Assembly (NCBI RefSeq): GCF_900108565.1
Contig: NZ_LT629971.1
Span: forward strand, 1,116,001 to 1,180,000
Reading direction: 5' to 3'
From: Mycolicibacterium rutilum
GTDB taxonomy: Bacteria > Actinomycetota > Actinomycetes > Mycobacteriales > Mycobacteriaceae
Length of the DNA: 64,000 nucleotides
How positions within the stretch are numbered: position 1 is the first letter of the stretch; each line of letters begins with the position of its first letter. The notes beneath the pieces were generated by a model. It ran no database searches. It had not been told where the DNA came from and saw only the letters and a list, made by a program, of their open reading frames with translations. The position numbers were made by a program, and so were the translations under genes. Shown piece by piece: positions 44,799-53,833 of the stretch.

Positions 44799-45650
44799 AT
44801 GAAGACGTTTTTCATCACCGGCGTGAGCACCGGACTCGGCGCCGCGTTCGCCGCAGCAGCCGTCGAGGCCGGCCACCAGGTGGCAGGCACCGTCCGCCGA
44901 CGTGAGGACGCCGCTGCGTTCGAGGCGCTGGAGCCGGGCCGGGCCCACGCCAGATTGCTCGACGTCACCGACGATGACGCGGTGCTCCGCACCGTGGCCG
45001 ACGTCGAATCGACGGTGGGACCCATCGACGTCGTCATCGCCAACGCCGGTTACGGCGTCGAGGGCATCTTCGAAGAGACCGCGCTGTCGGATTTCCGAGC
45101 ACAGTTCTCCACCAACGTTTTCGGCGTGGCGGCCACGCTGCAGGCGGTGCTGCCCTATATGCGACGACGCCGCGCCGGCCACCTCATGGCCGTGACGTCA
45201 ATGGGTGGACTGATGGCCGTACCCGGGATGGCTGCCTACTGTGCGAGCAAGTTCGCGGTCGAGGGCATGCTGGACAGCCTGCGCCAGGAGGTCGCCGCCT
45301 TCGGCATCCACGTCACCGCCATCGAACCCGGCTCCTTCCGCACCGACTGGGCGGGGCGCTCGATGACGCGCGCGCAACGCTCGATCACCGACTACGACGC
45401 GCTGTTCGAGCCCATCCGCGCGGCACGCCTCGCGGCCAGCGGAAACCAGTTGGGCAATCCCGAGAAGGCCGCCCAAGCGGTGCTGTCGATCCTCGACGTC
45501 GAGGAGCCGCCGGCGCACCTGGTGCTGGGCTCCGACGCCCTGCGGCTCGTCACCGCTGCCCGTAGCGCTGTCGACTCCGACATCCGGCGGTGGGAGGATC
45601 TGTCCCGCAGCACCGATTTCCCCGAGGGAGCACAACTTGCCGCGAACTGA
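44799..45650 (+). CDS. Short-chain dehydrogenase/reductase
   Basis: 283 aa classical SDR. Cofactor motif FITGVSTGLGAAFAAAAV, structural NAG (VIANAGYGVEG), catalytic Ser and YxxxK in the segment MAVTSMGGLMAVPGM, AYCASKFAVEGM. GAGGAGG lies 6 nt before the ATG. It is followed by a TetR gene at 18 nt and its promoter carries two operators. Substrate unknown. Confidence 0.92.
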   Translation: MKTFFITGVSTGLGAAFAAAAVEAGHQVAGTVRRREDAAAFEALEPGRAHARLLDVTDDDAVLRTVADVESTVGPIDVVIANAGYGVEGIFEETALSDFRAQFSTNVFGVAATLQAVLPYMRRRRAGHLMAVTSMGGLMAVPGMAAYCASKFAVEGMLDSLRQEVAAFGIHVTAIEPGSFRTDWAGRSMTRAQRSITDYDALFEPIRAARLAASGNQLGNPEKAAQAVLSILDVEEPPAHLVLGSDALRLVTAARSAVDSDIRRWEDLSRSTDFPEGAQLAAN

Positions 45651-45668
45651 GGCACCCGGTATGCGCCG

Positions 45669-46286
45669 ATGACGAAATCCTGGCCGTCGCGCCGCCGGGA
45701 GCCGCAGGCCGTGCGCAAAGGCGACGTCCGCGAACAGCAGATCCTCGATGCCGCCGAGAAGCTGCTGACGACACGGGGTTTCGTGCAGATGACGATAGCC
45801 GAGATCGCCGAGGCAGTGGGGATGACCCGCAGCGCGCTGTACTTCTACTTCGCGTCGAAGCAGGACATTCTGGTTGCTCTGGTCGCGCGGACGGTCGGGG
45901 CACTGCGGGAGGGTTCTGCTGACGTGCTGGCGCGTCCGGGTCCCGTCGCCGAGGTCATCGCGGCAGCGTTGGAGAACACCGCGCAGCAGTGGCGTGAGCA
46001 CGGTGTGGTCATGCGCGCGGCTGTGGACTTCGGCTCCACCGTTCCCGAGGTCGACCGCGTGTGGACCGAGGCGGCACACGCGATCGCCGACGCGGTGGCC
46101 GCCCTGTTGGTGCGCGGCGGACTGTCGCCCGGCGACGCACCCGACCAGGCGGGCGCGGTCGCCCGCATGCTGTGCTGGATGGTGGAGCGCAGCTTCTACC
46201 AGGCGTCGCGGATCTCGGTGGAGGAGTTGGACGCCACCCGGCAGTCGTGCGAGTCGGTGTGGCTGCGCGTACTGGCCGCCGGATGA
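45669..46286 (+). CDS. TetR-family regulator
   Basis: 205 aa. HTH: REQQILDAAEKLLTTRGFVQ, then MTIAEIAEAVGMTRSALYFY (recognition helix) and FASKQDILVALV. The ligand domain is longer than in the TetR at 42054. It is probably cotranscribed with the SDR and could also be the binder of the operators at 44666-44707; the sequence cannot decide. Confidence 0.88.
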   Translation: MTKSWPSRRREPQAVRKGDVREQQILDAAEKLLTTRGFVQMTIAEIAEAVGMTRSALYFYFASKQDILVALVARTVGALREGSADVLARPGPVAEVIAAALENTAQQWREHGVVMRAAVDFGSTVPEVDRVWTEAAHAIADAVAALLVRGGLSPGDAPDQAGAVARMLCWMVERSFYQASRISVEELDATRQSCESVWLRVLAAG

Positions 46287-46388
46287 CAGGCTGAGAGTTC
46301 GCTGTCAAACAGGCGGTATTGCAACAGCTTTCGTTACCATGGCTTGGTGATAACGCAGAGCCGGTGGCGAAAACCCGGAAGATGCAAC

Positions 46389-46811
46389 ATGTTCGGAGTT
46401 GGAGTACTGCTCACACTGGTGCCGCTGCAGGTGTCGACGGCGCCGCAAGCCGCCGCCACCGCGCCCGTCGGGGTCGACTCCACAGTGTTGTCGCAGCAGG
46501 TCCGCGACGGCAAGGACTACATCGTCGCCGACATCACGATCGCGCCGGGCGGGAGCACCGGGTGGCATACCCATCGCGGCGTGATCTATGGAATCGTCGA
46601 GGTCGGTGAGCTGACCCACTATTCGGCCGACTGCCGACAGGACGGGCTCTACCGGGCCGGTGACCCGATCACCGACCCCACCGGACCCGACCATGTCCAC
46701 GACGCACGAAACCTGGGTACCACGCCGGTGGTGCTCGAGGTGACCTACGTCGACCCCGCCGGCGCCCCGACCTCCGACAGCGCGCCCGACCCGGGATGCG
46801 GCTTCGGGTGA
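46389..46811 (+). CDS. Exported cupin-domain protein
   Basis: 140 aa from the ATG at 46389 (GGAAG 7 nt upstream); a GTG at 46344 is the alternative. A short hydrophobic start (MFGVGVLLTLVPLQVSTAPQ) suggests export. A single cupin fold follows: DITIAPGGSTGWHTHRGVIY with the metal histidines, ELTHYSADC, and DHVHDARNLGTTPVVLEV. Metal-binding barrel of unknown substrate. Confidence 0.8.
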   Translation: MFGVGVLLTLVPLQVSTAPQAAATAPVGVDSTVLSQQVRDGKDYIVADITIAPGGSTGWHTHRGVIYGIVEVGELTHYSADCRQDGLYRAGDPITDPTGPDHVHDARNLGTTPVVLEVTYVDPAGAPTSDSAPDPGCGFG

Positions 46812-46815
46812 CGGG

Positions 46816-47130
46816 TCAGCCGGTGAACAACAGCACCGTCACGACGGCGAATGCGAAGCTCACCGTCGCGCCACCGAGCAGCAGCACCTCGCGGCGCGGG
46901 TCCACGGCGGCGGTCCGGATCCGGCGGGAGCGCCGATACCCCAGCGCGAGAACCACCAGCGCCAGCACCACCGCGATGGCCGCCAACAGTGTTCGCGCGT
47001 GACCCAGCGGACCGTGTTGACGGAGCAGGATCAGCGCCCCGCCGACGAGAAACCCGAATGAGCTTCGCTCCCATGACAATAGGGTGCGTTCGGCCGCCAG
47101 CCCGGGTTTCGTCGGTTCGCGCCGAGGCAT
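46816..47130 (-). CDS. DUF202 membrane protein
   Basis: 104 aa, three hydrophobic helices. The DUF202 start KPGLAAERTLLSWERSSFGF with conserved Glu-Arg-Thr is present. It follows another DUF202 gene by 1 nt and ends 4 nt from the convergent cupin stop. Function of DUF202 is unknown. Confidence 0.85.
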   Translation of the reverse strand: MPRREPTKPGLAAERTLLSWERSSFGFLVGGALILLRQHGPLGHARTLLAAIAVVLALVVLALGYRRSRRIRTAAVDPRREVLLLGGATVSFAFAVVTVLLFTG

Positions 47131-47131
47131 C

Positions 47132-47479
47132 TCACTGCCCGGTCGGTGGCCAGATGACCAGCACTATCAGGACCACCACGGTGACCACGAACAGCGCGCC
47201 CCCGAGCAGGGCCGGCACCTGGGTCGGCGGCAGTTCCTCGTCGCGGCGCATCGCGGCCTGCACCTGGCGCCAGCGCCGAACGGCCAACGCGGCCAACACA
47301 CCGCCGGCCGCGACCAGGGCGACGCTGAGCGCATGGCGCACGCCAGGAACACCCAGCGACGGCACGAACTGGACGACGGCGATCCCACCGGCGATCAACG
47401 CCAGCGAGGTGCGGATCCAGGCCAGGAAGGTGCGTTCGTTGGCCAACGTGAAGCGATAGTCCGGCTCTTGCTCGTCCAT
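47132..47479 (-). CDS. YidH/DUF202 membrane protein
   Basis: 115 aa, three hydrophobic helices. The signature RFTLANERTFLAWIRTSLAL is the YidH/DUF202 start. First of two DUF202 genes, a common tandem arrangement. ATG at 47479. Confidence 0.9.
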   Translation of the reverse strand: MDEQEPDYRFTLANERTFLAWIRTSLALIAGGIAVVQFVPSLGVPGVRHALSVALVAAGGVLAALAVRRWRQVQAAMRRDEELPPTQVPALLGGALFVVTVVVLIVLVIWPPTGQ

Positions 47480-47538
47480 CGCCGATCAGCGTACGTTCTC
47501 GCGCTTCGAATTCCCGTGACCGCGACCGGTCCCCTACC

Positions 47539-48009
47539 GTGACTGCTGTGAACGACCCCCGGATCCGCCGAGCCACCGCCGGCGATGTGCCGGCCATCGA
47601 GCGCCTGGTGCGCGACGCGTTCGACATGTACGTGGCTCGCATCGGCAAGCCCCCGGCGCCGATGCTGACCGACTACGCCGACGCGGTCGCGACCGCACGG
47701 GTCTGGGTACTGGAGGCGGACGGCCGGATCGTCGGGGCGCTCGTCAACGAGGTCGGTGACGGCCACCTGCTGCTGGACACCGTCGCTGTCGCGCCGGGCA
47801 CGCAGGGCCGCGGGTACGGGGCGCGATTGCTCGAGCGCGCCGAAGACGACGCACGCGAGCTCGGCCTGCCCGAGGTGCGGCTCTACACCCACCGTGCGAT
47901 GACCGAGAACCAGACGTTCTATCCGCGCCACGGGTACCAGGAGACGGGTCGGGGCAACCAGGACGGGTACGACCGGGTTTTCTACCGCAAACGCGTCGAA
48001 TTGCGCTGA
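47539..48009 (+). CDS. GNAT-family N-acetyltransferase
   Basis: 156 aa (or 153 from the GTG at 47548). GNAT motif A is LLLDTVAVAPGTQGRGYGAR with the acetyl-CoA pyrophosphate loop; motif B YTHRAMTENQTFYPRHGY is near the end. Substrate unknown. Divergent from the DUF202 pair and convergent with a TetR gene. Confidence 0.9.
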   Translation: MTAVNDPRIRRATAGDVPAIERLVRDAFDMYVARIGKPPAPMLTDYADAVATARVWVLEADGRIVGALVNEVGDGHLLLDTVAVAPGTQGRGYGARLLERAEDDARELGLPEVRLYTHRAMTENQTFYPRHGYQETGRGNQDGYDRVFYRKRVELR

Positions 48010-48016
48010 GCGCGGG

Positions 48017-48583
48017 TCACCGGCCCCGCAGGCCGAGCGTGCGGCGCCCGGCCGCGATCAACTGCTCGCGCAGCGATGCCTCGTCGAGGTCGCCGTAGTC
48101 CGCGCCCGCGGCGGACGCGATCCCCGACATCACGAGCGCGGCTTTCACCTGCCCGCCCAGTCCGGGCGCGACTCCGGCCAACAGTGCCATCTGCCGTTCG
48201 ACGACGGCGGCCCAGTCCGTTCGCGTCCGCAGCAGGGCGATGACGGCGGGATCACCGGTGAACAGCGGGATCAGCTCGCGGTTGGCGGCGGCGAGCGCGG
48301 CGTAGTCACGCAGCAGGTGATCGGCGCGGGCGTGCGGCCCGCGCCGGGTCTCGGCGGCGGCGACCATTGCGGCCACCTCGCTGATGAGCGGTTCCATCAC
48401 CGCGGTGAGAAGTTCGTCGCGGGTGCGGAAGTGGTGGTAGATCGCGGACTTGGTCAGACCCAGTTCGTCGGAGATCATCTGCAACGAGGTACCGGCGACG
48501 CTGTGTTGTTTGAACAGCTCGACGGCCACGTCGATGAGTCGTCGCCGGGTCGGTCCGCCGGCCTCCGCCGGGTGGCTGCTCAC
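48017..48583 (-). CDS. TetR-family regulator, divergent to an SDR gene
   Basis: 188 aa from the GTG at 48583, which has GGAGAGG 7-8 nt upstream; a GTG at 48622 lacks one. HTH: LIDVAVELFKQHSVAGTSLQ, then MISDELGLTKSAIYHHFRTR. The divergent SDR gene and the long palindrome between them (48629-48665) suggest that it represses both. Confidence 0.9.
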   Translation of the reverse strand: MSSHPAEAGGPTRRRLIDVAVELFKQHSVAGTSLQMISDELGLTKSAIYHHFRTRDELLTAVMEPLISEVAAMVAAAETRRGPHARADHLLRDYAALAAANRELIPLFTGDPAVIALLRTRTDWAAVVERQMALLAGVAPGLGGQVKAALVMSGIASAAGADYGDLDEASLREQLIAAGRRTLGLRGR

Positions 48584-48628
48584 GGCGCCGCCTCTCCGTG
48601 TGGGATTGCTGACATCGGTCACTCTAGC

Positions 48629-48665
48629 TGACCATTCGTACAGTTTTCTCCTGTACGTTTGGTCA
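48629..48665. promoter_or_regulatory. Long inverted repeat, candidate TetR operator
   Basis: TGACCATTCGTACAG (48629-48643) faces CTGTACGTTTGGTCA (48651-48665): 13 of 15 bases pair, with 7 nt between. It lies between the TetR GTG (48583) and the SDR GTG (48692), so one bound site could control both. Confidence 0.6.
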
Positions 48666-48691
48666 GGAGATTCGCACGATAGAGGAGAACC

Positions 48692-49546
48692 GTGTCGTTT
48701 GACTTCGACCGCAGGGACCGCACGGCGTTCGACTTGTCCGGCAAGGTGGTCGTCGTGGTCGGAGCCGGGCAAAGCGCCGGACCGGGCATGGGCAACGGGC
48801 GGGCCATCTCGATCCTCGCGGCGCGCCACGGCGCGCAGGTCGTCGCGGTGGACCTGAACCCCGACGCGGTCTCCGAGACCGTCGACATGATCGCCACCGA
48901 GGGCGGCAGCGCCTACGCCGTCGAAGCGAACGTCGCCGACAAGGACGACTGTCAACGCATCTTCGACACGGCGATGGCGACGAGCGGCCGGGTGGACGGC
49001 ATGGTCTACAGCGTCGCGACGAACCCGCCGTTCGACTTCGAGTCCAACTCGATGACCGTCGAGAACTTCAACTACGGCATCAACGTCAACATGCTCGGGT
49101 GTTATCACTGCAATCTCTTTGCCGCGCAATGCATGGAGAAGAACGCAGGCGACACCACCGGCAGCATCGTCAACATCTCGTCGATCGCGAGCGTCAAGAA
49201 CGAGCTCGGGCTCAACATCGGCATCATGCCCTACGCGTTGGGCAAGTGCGGGTTGAACCAGATCACCGAACTGACCGCCGTGCAGTACGCGGAGATGGGC
49301 ATCCGCGTCAACACGCTGATGCTCGGCCCGATCAACTCGGTGCTGGCCAATCGGGAATCCCAGTCGCTGTTCGGCCTGGATCCCGACGAGGCGACCGAAC
49401 GGCACAACGAGGTCGTCAAGCTCAAGATGGGCCGCGGCACCGTGTGGGAATCCGCTTATGCCGCCGTGTATCTGCTCGCCGACGAGTCACGCTTCATGAC
49501 CGGCCAGCAGATCCGCCTCGACGGCGGCGCCACCCTGGTGCGGTGA
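48692..49546 (+). CDS. Short-chain dehydrogenase/reductase
   Basis: 284 aa SDR. Cofactor motif VVVVGAGQSAGPGMGNGRAI is an enlarged glycine loop; catalytic part SSIASVKNELGLNIGIMPYA then LGKCG gives Ser and YxxxK (YALGK). C-terminal RFMTGQQIRLDGGATLV. AGAGGAG lies before the GTG at 48692. Substrate is probably a 3-hydroxyacyl or sterol-type compound, but this is only a guess. Confidence 0.92.
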   Translation: MSFDFDRRDRTAFDLSGKVVVVVGAGQSAGPGMGNGRAISILAARHGAQVVAVDLNPDAVSETVDMIATEGGSAYAVEANVADKDDCQRIFDTAMATSGRVDGMVYSVATNPPFDFESNSMTVENFNYGINVNMLGCYHCNLFAAQCMEKNAGDTTGSIVNISSIASVKNELGLNIGIMPYALGKCGLNQITELTAVQYAEMGIRVNTLMLGPINSVLANRESQSLFGLDPDEATERHNEVVKLKMGRGTVWESAYAAVYLLADESRFMTGQQIRLDGGATLVR

Positions 49547-49561
49547 CGCGAGTCAGAACCG

Positions 49562-51832
49562 TCAGGCGGCCACCACCCGGTCCCACACCCGGTGTCGCCC
49601 GAGCGCGTTGAGCAGATCCTGGGCCAGTGTCGCCGCATCGGAGCCGGAGAACACGCCCGGCCCGTCGGTCGGAACCGCTGCGGCGGTGGCCAGCTCAGTC
49701 CCCTCGGGCAGGACCGCGATCGCCTTGTGGTGCCGGAACGTCTCGTCGACAATCGTTTTCGCCTTGGCGTTATCCGGCGATCCCGCGATGAGGATCGCGT
49801 CGAACTCCACCGAACGGGCGGTCGCATAGGTGCGCGACACCGGGATGGTGCCGCCGTCGTGCTCCAGGGTGCCGCCGTGGGCGGCGACGACGAACGGCAC
49901 GTTCTTGGCGTTGGCGATCGCCATGACGGCGGCCGCCACGCCGGCGAGGTCGGAGTCCGGGCCCGTGAGGATGCCGATCTGGCGGCCCTCCACCGGCCAT
50001 TCCGCACCGACCTGAGACAACGCGGCACTGAGCACCTCGGCGTCAGCGGGGACCACGGTCGGAGTCGGCGCCTCGAGGCCCAGCCCATCGGCCACCTTCG
50101 CGCACAGGTCGGCGTCGATGTTGGCCAACGCCACCAGTTGACGCTCCTTGATGGCCTGCTCGTAGCACTTGCCGAGTTCGAAGGTGTAGGCCTCGGCGAC
50201 GTGTTCCTGTTCGGCCGCGCTCAGGCTGCGGTAGAACATGGTCACCTGGCTGAAGTGGTCGTCGTAGGTGGCCGGTGCGTCGCGGCGCTTGGTGGATTCG
50301 GGCACGACGGTGGGCACCTCGATGAACGCGCCGGTGTCCGCGCCCGCGAGGAACGGGCAACCGCCGTCGAGGGAGTTCGGCTTGTACGGCGCCACGCCGG
50401 GATGCACACCGGACTGGTGGAATCCGTCGCGGAACATGTCGTTGACCGGAGCGTGCGGCCGGTTGATCGGGATGTGGCTGAAATTCGGGCCGGCCAGCCT
50501 GGTGATCTGCGTGTCGAGGTACGAGAAGAGCCGAGCGTGCAGCAGCGGGTCATCGGTGATGTCGATACCGGGCACCAGGTGGCCGGGATGAAAGGCGACC
50601 TGTTCGGTTTCGGCGAAGAAGTTCGTCACGTTGCGGTTGAGCTGGAGCGTTCCGATGACCTGCACCGGTGCCAGTTCCTCGGGCACGATCTTCGTCGGGT
50701 CGAGGAGATCGATGCCCTCGAACATCTGCTCCGGGGTGTCCGGGAACACCTGCACCCCGAGGTCCCACTCCGGGTAGACGCCCTTCTCGATCGCGTCCGC
50801 GAGGTCACGGCGGTGGAAATCCGGATCCACCCCCGCAGTGATCTGGGCTTCTTCCCAGACCTGTGAGTGCACACCGAGGCGGGGCTTCCAGTGGAACTTC
50901 ACCAGCGACGTCGATCCGTCCGGCGCGGTCAGCCGGAACGTGTGCACGCCGAACCCCTCCATCATCCGGTACGACCGCGGAATTCCGCGGTCGGACATGT
51001 TCCACATGGTGTGGAACTGGGCTTCGGTGTGCAGCGACACGAAATCCCAGAAGGTGTCGTGCGCGCTCTGCGCCTGCGGGATCTCGCGGTCCGGATGTGG
51101 CTTGGCGGCGTGCACGACGTCGGGGAACTTGATGCCGTCCTGGATGAAGAACACCGGGATGTTGTTCCCGACGAGGTCGAAGGTGCCTTCCTGCGTGTAG
51201 AACTTGGTGGCGAAGCCGCGGGTGTCGCGTACCGTGTCGGCCGAGCCGCGTGAACCGAGCACCGTCGAGAAGCGGACGAAGACGTCGGTTTCCTCGCCGG
51301 ACTTCAAAAACTGTGCCTTGCAGATCTTTTCGGCTGCGCCATTGCCGCGGAACACACCGTGCGCGGCGGCGCCGCGCGCGTGCACGACCCGCTCCGGGAT
51401 GCGTTCGTGGTCGAAGTGGGTGATCTTTTCGCGAAGGTGGTGGTCCTGCAGCAGGGTCGGCCCGCGCTCGCCGGCCTTCAGGGAGTGGTCGGTGTCGTAG
51501 AGCCTCGCGCCCTGTGCGGTGGTGAGGTACGCACCTTGCTGTCCACGAGCGGTCACTGGTCCCTCGGCAGGAGCACCCGTCGCGGTGCGCAGTTCAGGCG
51601 CGACCTGATCGGCCTTCGGCGGCAGTGGGTCGCGCGGAGCCGTCGGCTCATCGATCGACGGCGCCTCCGGCCCGGGCGCACCGGGGATGTAGGACGGATT
51701 GTGTTGTTCGGCCTGGCCCTCGCGCTTGAGCTCTTCGTTGCCGATCAGCGTGCCGGCCGCCTCCTTGGCCTTGCCCTTGGCCTCCTCGACGATGCCCTTG
51801 ACGGCTTCCTTGGGTGCGCGGTCATCCGCCAT
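49562..51832 (-). CDS. katE: Large-subunit catalase (KatE/HPII type) with N-terminal CsbD domain
   Basis: 756 aa. Residues 1-43 form a CsbD-like stress domain (KGIVEEAKGKAKEAAGTLIG, then NEELKREGQAEQ). A linker (~45-95) leads to a clade-2 catalase core: distal His in RVVHARGAAAHG, Asn in DLVGNNIPVFFIQD, proximal haem Tyr in RLFSYLDTQ. The last ~150 residues are the DJ-1/PfpI-like domain of large catalases (GRQIGILTGPDSDLAGVAAA). GGGAGAG lies 5 nt before the ATG at 51832. It decomposes hydrogen peroxide. The CsbD fusion is unusual; both halves are stress proteins. Confidence 0.95.
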   Translation of the reverse strand: MADDRAPKEAVKGIVEEAKGKAKEAAGTLIGNEELKREGQAEQHNPSYIPGAPGPEAPSIDEPTAPRDPLPPKADQVAPELRTATGAPAEGPVTARGQQGAYLTTAQGARLYDTDHSLKAGERGPTLLQDHHLREKITHFDHERIPERVVHARGAAAHGVFRGNGAAEKICKAQFLKSGEETDVFVRFSTVLGSRGSADTVRDTRGFATKFYTQEGTFDLVGNNIPVFFIQDGIKFPDVVHAAKPHPDREIPQAQSAHDTFWDFVSLHTEAQFHTMWNMSDRGIPRSYRMMEGFGVHTFRLTAPDGSTSLVKFHWKPRLGVHSQVWEEAQITAGVDPDFHRRDLADAIEKGVYPEWDLGVQVFPDTPEQMFEGIDLLDPTKIVPEELAPVQVIGTLQLNRNVTNFFAETEQVAFHPGHLVPGIDITDDPLLHARLFSYLDTQITRLAGPNFSHIPINRPHAPVNDMFRDGFHQSGVHPGVAPYKPNSLDGGCPFLAGADTGAFIEVPTVVPESTKRRDAPATYDDHFSQVTMFYRSLSAAEQEHVAEAYTFELGKCYEQAIKERQLVALANIDADLCAKVADGLGLEAPTPTVVPADAEVLSAALSQVGAEWPVEGRQIGILTGPDSDLAGVAAAVMAIANAKNVPFVVAAHGGTLEHDGGTIPVSRTYATARSVEFDAILIAGSPDNAKAKTIVDETFRHHKAIAVLPEGTELATAAAVPTDGPGVFSGSDAATLAQDLLNALGRHRVWDRVVAA

Positions 51833-51904
51833 CGATCTCTCCCTATCGCGACTGTGTCGGTGCCGATAACCGTCATCGACGGCAGGCCTGCTCGCGACGG
51901 CGGG

Positions 51905-51929
51905 TTTCCCATCCGGAGCCGCTTGAAAC
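51905..51929 (-). promoter_or_regulatory. Candidate sigma-F-type promoter of katE
   Basis: On the minus strand GTTT-N15-GGGAAA lies about 73 nt before the katE ATG. It agrees with the mycobacterial sigma-F pattern GTTT-N15-17-GGGTA with one or two changes in the -10. Confidence 0.3.
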
Positions 51930-52015
51930 GTTTCCGACGCATCTGTGGCGCCGAAGACCGCTACCGCGGCAGCCCACGGCAGTAGCGTGGTGCGCACCGA
52001 GCAACGGAGGTCGCC

Positions 52016-53833
52016 ATGCCCTATGACGTCATCATTCGCGATGGCCTGTGGTTCGACGGAACAGGCGCGGCACCCCAGGTGCGCACGCTGGGCATCCGCG
52101 ACGGCGTGGTCGCGACCGTCTCCACCGGACCGCTCGACACGACCGGCTGCCCCGACGTCGTCGACGCCGGCGGCAAATGGGTGGTCCCCGGGTTCATCGA
52201 CGTGCGCACCCACTACGACGCCGAGATCCTGCTCGACCCGGGACTGCGCGAATCGGTGCGGCACGGCGTGACCACGGTGCTGCTCGGCATGTGCTCGCTG
52301 TCGACGGTGTACGCCGACACCGAGGACGCCGCCGACTTGTTCAGCCGCGTCGAGGCGGTGCCGCGCCACTACGTCCTGGGCGCACTACAGTCGCACAAGA
52401 CGTGGTCGGGCCCGCGCGAGTACATCGAGGCCATCGACGCACTGCCGCTGGGCCCGAACATCGCGTCACTACTGGGACATTCGGATCTACGGGCATCGGT
52501 GCTCGGCCTCGACCGCGCTACCACCCCCGGTGTGACACCGACCGACTCAGAACTCGAAGAGATGGCCGACAAGCTCGACGAGGCATTGACCGCGGGCATG
52601 CTCGGCATGTCGGGCATGGATGCGGCGATCGACAAGCTCGACGGGGACCGGTTCCGTTCGCGCGCACTGCCGTCGACGTTCGCGACGTGGCGGGAACGCC
52701 GGCGGCTCATCAAGGTGCTGCGTGCCCGCGGCCGCATCCTGCAGAGCGCGCCCAACGTCGCCAAGTCACACGAGACGCTGAATTTCTTCCTGCAGAGCAG
52801 CGGCCTGTTCGGCCGCCGCCGCGGCGTGCGGATGAGCCTGCTGGTCTCGGCCGACGCGAAATCCTCGCCCGGCGCAGCGCAGGTGATCGGGTTCGGCACC
52901 CGGCTGTTGAACAAGGTCCTCGACGCCGAGGTGCGCTTCCAGCATCTGCCGGTGCCGTTCGTGCTGTATTCGGACGGCATCGACCTGCCGGTGTTGGAGG
53001 AGTTCGGCGCAGGCACCGCCGCGCTGCATCTGCGTGATCAGCTCGAACGCAACACGCTGCTCGCCGACCCCGAGTACCGCCGCCGGTTCCGCCGCTCGTT
53101 CGACCGCCGCAAGCTCGGACCGACGTTGTGGCATCGCGACTTTCACGACGCCACGATCGTCGAATGCCCGGACGAGAGTTTGGTCGGCAAGAGCTTCGGG
53201 CAGATCGCCGACGAGCGGGGCAGCCATCCGCTGGACGCGTTCCTCGACGTGCTCGTCGACAACGGTGAACGCAACGTCCGCTGGACGACGATCGTCGCCA
53301 ACCACCGGCCCGAGGTGCTCGACAAACTGGCCCGCGATCCGGCCGTGCACATGGGCTTCTCCGATGCCGGTGCGCACCTGCGCAACATGGCGTTCTACAA
53401 CTATCCGCTGCGCCTGCTCAAACGTGTCCGCGACGCACAGTCGGCCGGGCGCCCCTTCCTCACCACCGAGCGGGCGGTGCACCGGCTGACCGCCGAGGTC
53501 GCCGACTGGTTCGGGGTGAACGCGGGCACCCTGCGGCAGGGCGACCGAGCCGACTTCGTGGTGATCGACCCCGCGGGCCTCAATGCCGACGTCGACGCGT
53601 ACCGCGAGGAGGCGGTGCCGTTCTACGGCGGATTGAGCCGCATGGTCAACCGCAACGACGACGCGGTCGTGGCGACCGGGGTCAACGGTGAGATCGTGTT
53701 CCGCAGCGGAACGTTCCGCGACGGCTACGGCGACACCGTGCGGTCGGGCCGATACCTGCGCGCTCAGGACGACGCAGGAGCCGACTCGTCCTCCTCTCGC
53801 AGCAGCGTGCGCACCGACGTCCGCGTCCCGTAG
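52016..53833 (+). CDS. D-aminoacylase-like amidohydrolase
   Basis: 605 aa. Metal-dependent amidohydrolase of the N-acyl-D-amino-acid deacylase group: [16 protein letters not shown] start, the metal site [43 protein letters not shown] and the end block [16 protein letters not shown]. Note VRTHYD where HxHxD-like motifs often read DxHTHxD. Its last 70 nt overlap the end of the convergent mmpL gene. Substrate unknown. Confidence 0.88.
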   Translation: MPYDVIIRDGLWFDGTGAAPQVRTLGIRDGVVATVSTGPLDTTGCPDVVDAGGKWVVPGFIDVRTHYDAEILLDPGLRESVRHGVTTVLLGMCSLSTVYADTEDAADLFSRVEAVPRHYVLGALQSHKTWSGPREYIEAIDALPLGPNIASLLGHSDLRASVLGLDRATTPGVTPTDSELEEMADKLDEALTAGMLGMSGMDAAIDKLDGDRFRSRALPSTFATWRERRRLIKVLRARGRILQSAPNVAKSHETLNFFLQSSGLFGRRRGVRMSLLVSADAKSSPGAAQVIGFGTRLLNKVLDAEVRFQHLPVPFVLYSDGIDLPVLEEFGAGTAALHLRDQLERNTLLADPEYRRRFRRSFDRRKLGPTLWHRDFHDATIVECPDESLVGKSFGQIADERGSHPLDAFLDVLVDNGERNVRWTTIVANHRPEVLDKLARDPAVHMGFSDAGAHLRNMAFYNYPLRLLKRVRDAQSAGRPFLTTERAVHRLTAEVADWFGVNAGTLRQGDRADFVVIDPAGLNADVDAYREEAVPFYGGLSRMVNRNDDAVVATGVNGEIVFRSGTFRDGYGDTVRSGRYLRAQDDAGADSSSSRSSVRTDVRVP

